DNA from: UBA9611 sp965237595
GTDB lineage: Bacteria > Chloroflexota > Dehalococcoidia > Lucifugimonadales > UBA3495
DNA: 64,000 nucleotides
NCBI GenBank assembly: GCA_965237595.1
Contig: CBDEFY010000004.1
Coordinates: forward strand, 372,001-436,000
Reading direction: 5' to 3'
Within the stretch, counting starts at the first letter, position 1. Every line of letters starts with the position of its first letter. Positions 40,631 to 48,766 of the stretch are shown piece after piece. Both the position numbers and the translations under genes were made by a program. The notes beneath the pieces are model-generated. The model did no database searches, was not told the origin of the DNA, and saw only the letters and a program-made list of their open reading frames with translations.

Positions 40631-42325
40631 TTGGCTCAGAAACTGAAGGCTGGCGACGCAATCATCGAGATGCTGCGGCAGGAAGGCGTCTCCCACATGT
40701 TCGGCATCGTTGGCTCGTCGTTCTTGGATATCCTAGACTCCATGTACGACCGGGACGACATCCAGTTCATCGGCGTCCGCCACGAACAGGGCGCGGCCCT
40801 GATGGCCGACGGCTACAGCCGCATCTCCGGCTCTCCCAGCGTTTGTCTGGTGACCAACGGACCCGGAGTGTTGAACCTGACCTATGGCATCGCCTCAGCC
40901 TATGTGGCCCACTCGCCGGTGGTGGTGCTGGCGCCCTCTGCGTCCCGCAGCCACCAGAATCGCAACTCCACCCAGGAGTTTGACCAAGTAGCCCTATTCA
41001 AGCCAATCACCAAGGCGGTGTTCGCGATCAACAAGATTGAGGTGCTTCCTGAAGCTCTGCGCCACGCCTTCCGTGTCGCCACCTCGGGCAAGATGGGGCC
41101 GGTGATGATTGACATTCCCAGGGACCTTCTGCCCGGCGCGGAGATTGAGTTGGACCTGTTGACCCCCGACGCCTACCGCCCCGGCCAGACCCGTTCAAGG
41201 GGAGACCAGGCATTAATCGAAAAGGCAGCGAGTGTCCTGTCGGCCTCCCAACGTCCCATTATTCTGGCGGGCGGTGGAGTGCAGTGGAGCAACGCCGGAG
41301 ACGAGGTCTGCCGCATGGCCGAACTGACCGGAGCGGCCATCGTCACCTCTTACGGCCGGGCCGACGCGGTGCCCAACGACCACCCCAACTACCTTGGCCA
41401 CCTGGGCCGCCTGGGGTCTCTTGAAGGCATCGAGGCGATGCGCCAGGCCGACACCATTTTGGCCGTGGGCACCCGTCTCAGCCAGTCGACCACGTTCTAC
41501 GACCACCGGTTCATCCCAGAAGACGCTAAAATCATCCAGATAGAGATTGACCCCCAAGAGATTGGACGCAACTATCCAGTGACCGTAGGCATCGAAGGCG
41601 ACGCCAAAGCGGTGATGGAAGAACTATTGGGGAAGGTACGGGACCGAGAACCCCGGCCCAACCAGCAGTGGGTATCGGAGATCAACGATTGGGTCGCGCG
41701 CCGTGCCGCCCGCCTGCGGGACGAAGAAAAGCTCTCCGGCTCGCCCATGAAGCCCCAACGAGTCTACGCCGAACTGCGGAATGTTATGCCCCGGGACGCC
41801 ATCGTGGCCTTGGACGCTGGCTTGGCCCCCAACTACGGGCAGGACCGGCTGAATTATTACGAGCCCCGGAGCCTTTTAACCTCCCTGGACCTGGGTGGTC
41901 TGGGGTTCAGCTTCCCAGCGGCCATCGGCGCCAAATTCGCCGCTCCGGACCGCCCGGTGATCAACTTCAATGGCGACGGCGGCTTCCTGTTCAACGCCCA
42001 AGAGTTCTCAACGGCCATGCACTACAACCTGCCGCTGGTCACCGTCATCATGAACAATGGCATCTGGGGCTCGGAAAAGGCCTACCAGCGCTACGCCTTC
42101 AATGAACGCTACGTGGGCGCCGACACCACCAACCCCCGCTTCGACAAATACGCTGAGATTTTCGGCGGCGCCGGGTTCTACGTTGAAAGGCCCGAGGATA
42201 TCGGTAACGCCCTGACCGAGGCCCTCAGCTGCGGAAAGCCCAGCATCATCGAGATACCCACCGACCCCGACGAAATGCCGCGCCCAGCCCGGTTGGCCGA
42301 GGTCCAGGCGCCGCCCCAATCATAA
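40631..42325 (+). CDS. Thiamine-diphosphate-dependent enzyme, acetolactate synthase/Xsc-like
   Basis: A 564-residue ThDP enzyme. The cofactor-activating Glu is in GVRHEQGAALMADGY, the central domain includes RPIILAGGGVQWSNAG, and the ThDP-Mg motif is NGDGGFLFNAQEFSTAM...NN. The STQEFDQVALF and GIWGSEKAYQRYAFNERY segments are closer to sulfoacetaldehyde acetyltransferase (Xsc) than to true acetolactate synthase, but this is by eye. Oxalyl-CoA decarboxylase is less likely. The TTG at 40631 has GGAGG eight bases upstream; an in-frame TTG at 40616 overlaps that site and is rejected. Confidence 0.8.
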   Translation: MAQKLKAGDAIIEMLRQEGVSHMFGIVGSSFLDILDSMYDRDDIQFIGVRHEQGAALMADGYSRISGSPSVCLVTNGPGVLNLTYGIASAYVAHSPVVVLAPSASRSHQNRNSTQEFDQVALFKPITKAVFAINKIEVLPEALRHAFRVATSGKMGPVMIDIPRDLLPGAEIELDLLTPDAYRPGQTRSRGDQALIEKAASVLSASQRPIILAGGGVQWSNAGDEVCRMAELTGAAIVTSYGRADAVPNDHPNYLGHLGRLGSLEGIEAMRQADTILAVGTRLSQSTTFYDHRFIPEDAKIIQIEIDPQEIGRNYPVTVGIEGDAKAVMEELLGKVRDREPRPNQQWVSEINDWVARRAARLRDEEKLSGSPMKPQRVYAELRNVMPRDAIVALDAGLAPNYGQDRLNYYEPRSLLTSLDLGGLGFSFPAAIGAKFAAPDRPVINFNGDGGFLFNAQEFSTAMHYNLPLVTVIMNNGIWGSEKAYQRYAFNERYVGADTTNPRFDKYAEIFGGAGFYVERPEDIGNALTEALSCGKPSIIEIPTDPDEMPRPARLAEVQAPPQS

Positions 42326-42385
42326 AAAATTAAAAAATTCGGGCGGCTACTCCGCCTAAAAGATAATCAGCCTAACGGTAAACAA

Positions 42386-42721
42386 ATGGAAGAAGTAATC
42401 CGGCCCGATGCCATCAACCTGGAAGACGACGCCGTAGTGATTCTGTGGGAGGACGCCCACCGCAGTCCCTTCCCCCACCGCTACTTGCGCCTGCGCTGCC
42501 CTTGCGCCAATTGCGTGGACGAAATGAGCGGAAAGCGCACCCTGGACCCGGATACGGTGCCCCAGGACGTGAAAGCCGTGGACCAGATGCCCGTTGGAAA
42601 ATACGGGGTGCAGTTCCTGTGGAGCGACACCCACTACACCGGTATCTACACCTACAAGGTGTTGCGGGCGGCCTGTCCCTGCATCGTTTGCGGTGAGGCC
42701 CGGGCCAAGGCCAAAAACTAG
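42386..42721 (+). CDS. DUF971 family protein
   Basis: A 111-residue protein of the DUF971 (gamma-butyrobetaine hydroxylase N-terminal-like) family. It shows the early NLEDDAVVILWEDAHRSPFPHRYLRLRCPCANC, here split over residues 11-43, and YGVQFLWSDTHYTGIYTYKVLR. It has an extra C-terminal cysteine pair (CPCIVCGEA), so four or more cysteines could bind zinc or iron-sulfur. Such proteins are linked to Mrp/ApbC-type Fe-S proteins in some bacteria. Function not established. Confidence 0.8.
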   Translation: MEEVIRPDAINLEDDAVVILWEDAHRSPFPHRYLRLRCPCANCVDEMSGKRTLDPDTVPQDVKAVDQMPVGKYGVQFLWSDTHYTGIYTYKVLRAACPCIVCGEARAKAKN

Positions 42722-42739
42722 TCTTACCGGTTTCTATTT

Positions 42740-42970
42740 CTAGTCTGAGTCCTTGGCGGGCTGGCTGTCTTTGGAGCGCATGGGCTTCTCTAGGGACGCC
42801 TTGAACTTGGGTGACGTGAAGGTGTTGGACTTGAAAGCAAAGTTGGAGAGTTGGCGCTCGCCTGGGTCGCCGCAGGTCCCGCAATTGGCTGGCTCGTCAG
42901 ACTGGGACACTAAGCGCATCACTTCGTAGTCAAGGCCACAGTTAGCACAGTAATACTCATAGATGGGCAT
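42740..42970 (-). CDS. FmdB-family zinc ribbon protein
   Basis: A 76-residue protein starting MPIYEYYCANCGLDYEV, the signature of FmdB regulatory-type zinc ribbons, with Cys pairs CANC and CGTCG. The ATG follows GGAGG by five bases; an upstream in-frame ATG would place this site inside the gene. The C-terminal half is lysine- and serine-rich and disordered. FmdB proteins are proposed regulators, but the role here is unknown. It is convergent with the DUF971 gene. Confidence 0.85.
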   Translation of the reverse strand: MPIYEYYCANCGLDYEVMRLVSQSDEPANCGTCGDPGERQLSNFAFKSNTFTSPKFKASLEKPMRSKDSQPAKDSD

Positions 42971-43081
42971 TGAAACCTCCTGAACCTCTGTACATTTTAG
43001 TCCCTCAAACAATTAGACACCACGGTGATGAATCGCTAACGGTCCCTTCCTCAGGAACAATCTGGCCGAAAAAGGCTGATT

Positions 43082-43900
43082 ATGGCTATCCGACAGGTTG
43101 ATCACCCTCAGTTCATAGGTGCGGACTCTGAACCCACACAGTGGTTCTTGCTCTTTCGCAGCATCTTCTGCGGTGGTCTCGCGGGCATCTTAGCCGGGGT
43201 CGTATTTCTTGGCATCGGCTCCCGTATTTTCATGCGGGTTGTGACGCTACTCAACGCGGAGACCGAGGGCGCACTTACCGACGCGGGGCAACTCGTGGGC
43301 GACTTCACATTTCAAGGCACCTTTATTCTCGTAATTTTTGTCGGCGGGTTTGGCGGGATTTTCGCCGGAGGAATCTGGATCGTGGTCCGGGAACGACTGC
43401 CCGAGCATTTGTTTCTCCGCATCCCATTAGCGGGTATGACCGCGACTCTCGTCGGGAGCTTCGTTGTCATCGAAGCCAGCAACTCCGACTTTACCGTGTT
43501 CGCTCCGGTGGGATTGAATGTGGCGATGTTTATGATGCTGGTTATGCTCACCGGGTCCGCCACCGCCTATGGAGATTGGATCCTGCAACGTCGATTGCCA
43601 AGTAAACCGGACGCGGGCGAATTTTACGCCTCCATGGTTGGGGTCGGTGCCTTTGTAGCCATTCCGTTGATCTTCGTCTTCTTTTTCGTGGGCGGCGCAG
43701 TGGTCCAGGACCCGCCGAGGGTGGCAGGAGGATTCTTCTCGGTCGCCGCGGTTGGGGCGCTGCTGAGTTGGACCCGCTATACGCCATGGGGCAGGTTCAT
43801 CCCGTCAAAAGCTGGTACGTGGATCGGGACAATCGGGTGTAGGTGGGCTGTTGGCGTTCGGTGGGCTGCACTTGGTGGGAGAGATCACCGAGATTCTTAA
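43082..43900 (+). CDS. Uncharacterised membrane protein, probably frameshifted near the C-terminus
   Basis: A 272-residue protein with about six hydrophobic segments (GGLAGILAGVVFLGIGSRIF, then FILVIFVGGFGGIFAGGIWI, and others). I do not recognise the family. The last 30 codons (from about 43815) read as low-quality Trp/Arg-rich sequence. The alternative frame there encodes SGVGGLLAFGGLHLVGEITE and stops at 43904, which looks like the genuine final membrane helix. A one-base indel (real or sequencing) near 43810-43840 is likely. Function unknown. Confidence 0.6.
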   Translation: MAIRQVDHPQFIGADSEPTQWFLLFRSIFCGGLAGILAGVVFLGIGSRIFMRVVTLLNAETEGALTDAGQLVGDFTFQGTFILVIFVGGFGGIFAGGIWIVVRERLPEHLFLRIPLAGMTATLVGSFVVIEASNSDFTVFAPVGLNVAMFMMLVMLTGSATAYGDWILQRRLPSKPDAGEFYASMVGVGAFVAIPLIFVFFFVGGAVVQDPPRVAGGFFSVAAVGALLSWTRYTPWGRFIPSKAGTWIGTIGCRWAVGVRWAALGGRDHRDS

Positions 43901-44006
43901 GTGACTCTGTAAAAACCGGTATGGTTGAGCTCGGCTTGTTTCAATTCTTGATATCCAAGTGAGTACGCGACCCATATAAGTTTTCTGGGTTTAGGGCTAA
44001 GGTTGG

Positions 44007-44029
44007 GCCTCCCGATGCACCGGGAAGGC
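44007..44029. repeat. CCCGATGCACCGGG palindrome
   Basis: GCCTCCCG/CGGGAAGGC imperfect stem with an ATGCA loop. It resembles the perfect palindrome inside the riboswitch (19795-19814) and an imperfect GTCCCGA/TCGGGAC pair at 19699-19716, so this looks like a dispersed small palindrome of the genome. The rest of the 43905-44160 gap shows no gene. Confidence 0.45.
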
Positions 44030-44160
44030 TCTCGACCGCGTCGGAGATGGGGGTAGCTGCCGTAGTTGAGTTCCGCTTCGGTGGAAAAGAGCAAGCCACT
44101 CTCGGACTCTCCTCCTAAAGGAGAGATAATCATGGAAATCCGAACACAGGTGAAGAAATA

Positions 44161-45285
44161 ATGGCTGATACCACAGACGTTGCAATAATCGGAGGTGGGG
44201 CGGCGGGCTGCGCCGTGGCCTTTTACCTGGCCCAGTCAGGCGTGAAATCTACCATCATCGAGCGGGAAGGCGTGGGCAACCAGGCCTCCGGTTACGCCGC
44301 CGGAGGGCTGAACCCACTGACCGGCATCGGTATCCCCGGCCCCTTGGGGACCTTCGCCTGGGAGAGTTTCCTGCTTCACGTCGGCCTGTACGAAGGCTTG
44401 AAAGAACAGACGGGTATTGACTACGAACAACGGACGGTGGCCAAGATCGACTTGGCCTTGGAGGAGTCGGAACTGGAGGACCTGCGGGCGTCTGTGGAGC
44501 TGTTCGACGGAGTAGGGGGGTTCGAAGCGCGCTGGCTGGAACCGGAGGAGATTGCCAAGCTGGAGCCCCGCATCGGCCCCGGAGTCTTGGGCGGCCTCTA
44601 CGACTACGGGAACACCGCAGTGGACAGCCATGACTTCACCAGGGCCATGGCAGCGGCGGCGAAGAACATGGGCTCCACCGTCCGCGCCGGAAACGTCCGG
44701 AGCCTGGAGAGCAGCGGCGGAAAGATAGACCGGGTGGTCTTGGCCGATGGAGAAATATCCTGCGGTCAGGTGGTGATGGCCATGGGGCCGTGGTCGCGCA
44801 AGGCCGAATCTTGGCTGGGCGCCTACATACCGGTTGACCCCCTAAAAGGGGAGATAATCCGGCTGGAGAACAAGGGCGAGCCTTTCAAGCACGACATCTC
44901 CGGCGGCGGTGGGACCATTTACCCCAAGCTGGACGGTCTGAACTGGTGTGGCACCACCGAGGACTGGAAGGGCTTCGACCGGGAACCATCCCAGCAGATC
45001 GCCCGCGAGATCAGGCAGCGGGTCGTAAGATTGGTGCCCGATCTGGCGGACGCCAAAATCGTGAAACACACCGCATGCCTGCGGCCCGTCACCCCCGACT
45101 GGCTGCCCATCCTGGGCCGCGCGCCGGGCTGGGACAACGTCTATCTAGCCACCGGCGCGGGTAAGAAGGGGATCCTGCTGGCCCCGGGGATCGGCAAGTC
45201 CATCGCCGAACTGATGACAACCGGCGAGACCGCGCTTTCCATACAGGGCTACTCCCCGGAACGGTTCGCCACCCAGCTAGACTGA
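44161..45285 (+). CDS. FAD-dependent oxidoreductase of the D-amino-acid oxidase/ThiO family
   Basis: A 374-residue flavoprotein. The N-terminal dinucleotide fold DVAIIGGGAAGCAVAFYLAQ with acidic IIERE, the central GMGPWS-type loop (MAMGPWSRKAE) and the C-terminal LRPVTPDWLPILGRAPGWDNVYLATGAGKKG (split over residues 299-330) place it in the DAO family, near glycine oxidase. There are no neighbouring thiamine genes to support ThiO. It would oxidise an amine or amino acid. GGTGAAG precedes the ATG. Confidence 0.85.
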   Translation: MADTTDVAIIGGGAAGCAVAFYLAQSGVKSTIIEREGVGNQASGYAAGGLNPLTGIGIPGPLGTFAWESFLLHVGLYEGLKEQTGIDYEQRTVAKIDLALEESELEDLRASVELFDGVGGFEARWLEPEEIAKLEPRIGPGVLGGLYDYGNTAVDSHDFTRAMAAAAKNMGSTVRAGNVRSLESSGGKIDRVVLADGEISCGQVVMAMGPWSRKAESWLGAYIPVDPLKGEIIRLENKGEPFKHDISGGGGTIYPKLDGLNWCGTTEDWKGFDREPSQQIAREIRQRVVRLVPDLADAKIVKHTACLRPVTPDWLPILGRAPGWDNVYLATGAGKKGILLAPGIGKSIAELMTTGETALSIQGYSPERFATQLD

Positions 45286-45407
45286 CCAGGCCCGTTAAGT
45301 CACAGGAAGACCAATCGGTTGCCGTATGCTAGTACTCAGTCAACTTGGTTTTGGGATTTGTTTAAGAAAGGGGCCAATTGAGCTATCCTGCCTGGTGGGA
45401 AGTGTTT

Positions 45408-45896
45408 ATGGCGGGGGTGGCAATGATGGTCAGGGACAAATACGCGGTGCGGCTGGCACAGGAACAACGGGAAGAGCTCCAGCGACTGATCCGGGTTGGC
45501 AAAAACTCAGCCCGAGTGACCGCTAGAGCGCGGATTCTCCTAAAGAGCGACGACGGTTGGGCGGCACCCCAAGTGGCCGAAGCTTTGGATGTGGCCCTGA
45601 GCACCGTATACCGGGTCAAGCAGCGCTTTGCCGAAGAAGGGTTGGAGAGGGTTTTGCAGGACCGTCCCCAGGCCAACCGGCCCCGGAAGTTGGACGACCG
45701 GGGCGAAGCCCACCTGATTGCTTTGGCCTGCAGCCCGCCGCCGGAAGGGCATGACCACTGGACCCTGCGTCTGCTGGCCGGGAAGGTGGTCGAGTTGGGG
45801 CTGACGCCCTCCATGTCCCACGAGGGGGTGCGCCAGCGTCTCAAAAAAACGCCCTCAAGCCGTGGCAGAAGAAGGAGTGGTGCATTCCCAAGGTGA
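45408..45896 (+). CDS. IS630 transposase, first reading frame (HTH domain)
   Basis: The N-terminal part of the transposase: a double HTH/winged-helix region (ARARILLKSDDGWAAPQVAE, LDVALSTVYRVKQRFAEEGL) and a HARTL-like segment. In-frame alternatives for the start are TTG 45378 and ATG 45426; 45408 has GGGAAG upstream. After LKK at 45842-45848 the frame reads a short unrelated tail, while the -1 frame continues the protein. Confidence 0.85.
   Translation: MAGVAMMVRDKYAVRLAQEQREELQRLIRVGKNSARVTARARILLKSDDGWAAPQVAEALDVALSTVYRVKQRFAEEGLERVLQDRPQANRPRKLDDRGEAHLIALACSPPPEGHDHWTLRLLAGKVVELGLTPSMSHEGVRQRLKKTPSSRGRRRSGAFPR
45842..45850 (+). promoter_or_regulatory. A7 slippery site for -1 frameshift in IS630 transposase
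   Basis: Seven consecutive A residues at 45843-45849, read AAA AAA ACG in the first frame. A one-base backward slip yields AAA AAA AAC, which continues as NALKPWQKKEWCIPKV into the catalytic frame. This fits programmed -1 frameshifting, as known for several IS families. Confidence 0.75.
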
Positions 45897-46549
45897 GCGC
45901 GGAATTTGTGGCTAACATGGAGGATGTCCTGGATCTCTACGCCGAACCCTATGATCCCCAACGTCCGGTGGTTTGCTTTGACGAGACATCCACCCAGTTG
46001 TTGGCGGAGACCCAGCCCGCTCTGCCGCCCCGGCCGGGACTTCCGCTGCGGCAGGACTACGAATACCGGCGGGAGGGTACCCGCAACCTGTTCTTGGCCT
46101 GCGAGCCCTTGGCGGGTTGGCGAGGGGTGGCGGTCACGGAGCGGCGCACGATGCAAGACTTCGCCCGCCGGATGCGCTGGCTGGCGGATGAAGCCTACCC
46201 GGAAGCCGAGGTGGTAAGGGTTGTCTTGGACAATCTGAATACCCATCGCCGGGCATCGCTGTACGAGACTTTCCCGGCTGAGGAAGCCCGGAGGATTGCC
46301 AGGCGGCTGGAGTTTCATTACACGCCCAAGCACGGGAGTTGGTTGAACATGGCGGAGATCGAGTTCAGCGTCCTGTCCCGCTCCTGCCTGAAGCAGCGGC
46401 TCTCCGGCGAGGAGGCCCTCAGGAGGGAAGTCGATGCTCTGGTCAAGGAGCGCAACGCCGCCAGAGCCACCATCAACTGGCGGTTCAACACCCGGGACGC
46501 ACGAACCAAACTTCACCGCCTTTACCCTTCCGATTTTACGGTTGACTGA
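45893..46549 (+). CDS. IS630 transposase, second reading frame (DDE catalytic domain)
   Basis: The catalytic part, reached by -1 frameshifting; homologous sequence already begins at 45848. It has the DDE triad: D in VVCFDETS, D in VVLDNLNTH, and E in NMAEIEFSVLSR with the typical KHGSWLN before it. The C-terminus (INWRFNTRDARTKL) is standard. It probably is not translated on its own. It ends seven bases before the right inverted repeat's outer region. Confidence 0.88.
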   Translation: MSAEFVANMEDVLDLYAEPYDPQRPVVCFDETSTQLLAETQPALPPRPGLPLRQDYEYRREGTRNLFLACEPLAGWRGVAVTERRTMQDFARRMRWLADEAYPEAEVVRVVLDNLNTHRRASLYETFPAEEARRIARRLEFHYTPKHGSWLNMAEIEFSVLSRSCLKQRLSGEEALRREVDALVKERNAARATINWRFNTRDARTKLHRLYPSDFTVD

Positions 46550-46664
46550 GTACTAGGTATCGAAAATCAATTGACATTTTGTCCGTCATCCCGGCAAGGG
46601 AACGTCGCAAAATCTCATTGACGTACAGCCATTTACAAAACAGTAGAGTAGTAGTTCTGTGGCC

Positions 46665-47495
46665 TTAATTCCCGAATTGGGCTGCCAGGCCGCTGTCCCC
46701 AGACACGGTGATTTGTCCACCCGCCAACGCCTCCTCGAGGGTGATGCGGCCGTAGACCAGCAGCACGAAGGTTTGGGTATCACAACTGAAGGTAACCTCC
46801 GGCTGTTCCTGGCCTGCTGGCTCCATTAGGGCCTTACCGCCTCCGCCGGCAACGATGTCGTGGTTGCCGGAAACGGGGCCGGTCAGTTCAAACCTGAACC
46901 GGGCTGGCTTCGGCAAACTTGACCCCGGATTGAATAGCCGCCCCACCACGAACACCGGAAACATCTCCATGATTGCGGGAAGGCTGTCCAGAGACAGCAC
47001 CGCCGCCGGTTCCAGCCTGGAACGGATGTCCCACTCGTGTACGATCAATTCGGTGATTCTTAGATTGAGGTAGGTTTCCACCGTGATGGTCCCGGCAGGG
47101 TGATAGCAGGGTTTGTTCCGGTCCGGCTCGCCCAACCCGGCCAATATCCCGTCGAACTGGTCCCGGCGGTCGTTGAAGGTCGTCAGCAAATCGTCGCCGA
47201 GACTTTCTCGTAGGTCTACGGCCCTTTGGGCATTGGCCGCTAACCGTACCGCCATATCGCCTTCGCCCGCAGGCGGAAATCCCTCTGGCGGCGAATCATC
47301 CCCGGCGGCGCCCCTGGTGATGTTGGGTCCGAACATGTCGACGGCCCCAGTCATGTGGGCCACCACGTCTCTGACCTGCCAGGACTCACAGGCGCTCTGG
47401 GTCGACCAGGCAGTGGGCGACAAGGTTTTGAGGTATTCGCCGATCCGCGCCGATTCTTTGTGGACTAACCGGACCTTCTCCGCTAACGAGTCCAT
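46665..47495 (-). CDS. Maleylpyruvate isomerase-family (MDMPI/DinB-like) protein with SCP2-like C-terminus
   Basis: A 276-residue protein. The N-terminal domain matches the mycothiol-dependent maleylpyruvate isomerase/DinB fold (ACESWQVRDVVAHMTGA, and the conserved LRITELIVHEWDIR with its metal-type His). The C-terminal about 90 residues (FELTGPVSGNHDIVAG, FVLLVYGRITLEEAL) resemble an SCP2 sterol-carrier-like domain. The start at 47495 has AGGAG upstream; the frame stays open further but runs antisense to the next gene. Substrate unknown; mycothiol dependence should not be assumed. Confidence 0.75.
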   Translation of the reverse strand: MDSLAEKVRLVHKESARIGEYLKTLSPTAWSTQSACESWQVRDVVAHMTGAVDMFGPNITRGAAGDDSPPEGFPPAGEGDMAVRLAANAQRAVDLRESLGDDLLTTFNDRRDQFDGILAGLGEPDRNKPCYHPAGTITVETYLNLRITELIVHEWDIRSRLEPAAVLSLDSLPAIMEMFPVFVVGRLFNPGSSLPKPARFRFELTGPVSGNHDIVAGGGGKALMEPAGQEQPEVTFSCDTQTFVLLVYGRITLEEALAGGQITVSGDSGLAAQFGN

Positions 47496-47616
47496 CTCAT
47501 CCTCTCCTAGATTGGCGGCTGCCACCCCACTGTAATCCCCATTCATTGGCGGTATTATAGGGGCCCGTGGGCATTTCACAATCCCAGAGGAATGATCGTT
47601 CCCTAGGAGGCCGACG

Positions 47617-48660
47617 TTGGCGTTAGGTTGGGCCATCATAGGCGTGGGAATGCATCCAGAGCAAAAGGTCGCTCCGGCCATCGGACTGACGCCGGACGCC
47701 GAGCTCATCGCCGTGTTGAGCCGCGACCAAGGACGGGCCGACGCTTTTGCCGAGGCCCACGGGGCGGAAGTTGGGTATTCCAACCTAGGCGAACTGATGG
47801 CTGACTCCCGCGTCGACGCCGTTTTCGTGGCGTCGCCCAATTCCTTGCACGTGGAGCACACGGTGCAGACCGCCAGGGCCGGAAAGCATGTGCTGTCGGA
47901 AAAACCCATGGCGACCTCGGTGGCTGACGCGCTGACCATGGTACGGGAATGTCGGGCCAACGGCGTCAAGCTGGGGTTGGGATTCGAACTGCGCTTCCAC
48001 CCGGCCCACCTGCTGGCCCGAGACTTGGTATCTGAGGGCAAGCTGGGCCGAGTGCGGCTGGTCCAGGGACACTGGGGCCGCGGGGAGAGGGGAGAACCGG
48101 AGCATCTGCCGCGCACCGGTCTGCGCGGCTGGTGGGAAGACCCCCAGGCCATGGGCGGCGGCTCGGTAATCATGGGGCTGGGCGTCCACGTATTCGACTT
48201 GGTGCGGTTCATCATGCAACAGGAAGTCATAGAGGCCGTGGCCATGACCGACGGCCAGACCGACGCCCAACCGCTGGAGCACATCGCCAGCACCGCCTTG
48301 CGCCTGGAAGACGGGGCCATCGCCAACATAAGCTGCGGTAGGATGCTGCCCGACACGCTGAATGACTTCACTGTCTACGGTACCGACGGCCGCTTCACCG
48401 GGCGGGCCACCCTCTGGGAGGCACGAACAGGCGAGGTGGAGGTGGTCAGCGAGACGGTCAACCGGACAGAGAGCTGGCAGTACGATTATCTGGCCAACTT
48501 CGTTGCCGAATTGGACGATTTCCACTCCGCCATCAGAGAGGACCGGGAGCCCAAAGGCACCGGTGTCGACGGCTTGAGGTCCACGGAGATCAACGCGGCG
48601 GTCATACAGTCCGCCCGCACGGGCCGGGCGGTCAAGATTGACCAAAGGCAAGTGTCGTAG
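47617..48660 (+). CDS. Gfo/Idh/MocA family oxidoreductase
   Basis: A 347-residue NAD(P)-dependent dehydrogenase. The N-terminal Rossmann fold (WAIIGVG, AVLSRD), the family motif VLSEKPMATSVADAL, and the C-terminal substrate domain with GGGSVIMGLGVHVFDLVRF (catalytic Asp/His region) are clear. The TTG start follows AGGAGG. Substrates in this family are usually sugars or polyols; none can be assigned here. It is divergent from the MDMPI-like gene. Confidence 0.87.
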   Translation: MALGWAIIGVGMHPEQKVAPAIGLTPDAELIAVLSRDQGRADAFAEAHGAEVGYSNLGELMADSRVDAVFVASPNSLHVEHTVQTARAGKHVLSEKPMATSVADALTMVRECRANGVKLGLGFELRFHPAHLLARDLVSEGKLGRVRLVQGHWGRGERGEPEHLPRTGLRGWWEDPQAMGGGSVIMGLGVHVFDLVRFIMQQEVIEAVAMTDGQTDAQPLEHIASTALRLEDGAIANISCGRMLPDTLNDFTVYGTDGRFTGRATLWEARTGEVEVVSETVNRTESWQYDYLANFVAELDDFHSAIREDREPKGTGVDGLRSTEINAAVIQSARTGRAVKIDQRQVS

Positions 48661-48766
48661 ACCTGTCCGGACCTGCGGTTGACGGACTGGATGCCCGTTG
48701 CTACGATTCTCCACGCCCAGGAGAGCCATCGTCCCAGTAGATTCCAAGAGATTGAGGGCTATTGCC

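Larger units (their letters stand above)
45329..46556 (+). mobile_element. IS630-family insertion sequence
   Basis: Perfect 16-bp terminal inverted repeats, CTAGTACTCAGTCAAC at 45329-45344 and its complement at 46541-46556, bound a 1.2-kb element with an IS630-type transposase. Each end contains TA, the dinucleotide that IS630/mariner elements duplicate on insertion. The element looks complete and may be active. It sits between the DAO gene and the MDMPI-like gene and disrupts neither. Confidence 0.92.

Noticed and set aside
40631..42325. Oxalyl-CoA decarboxylase as part of an oxalate pathway with the CoA-transferase
   Set aside because: The sequence around residues 110-130 and the C-terminal WGSEKAYQ segment look more like Xsc/acetolactate synthase, and the gene is far from the oxidoreductase operon.
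47496..48371. N-terminal extension of the MDMPI-like gene on the minus strand
   Set aside because: That part is antisense to a clear Gfo/Idh gene, and a good ribosome-binding site precedes the ATG at 47495.
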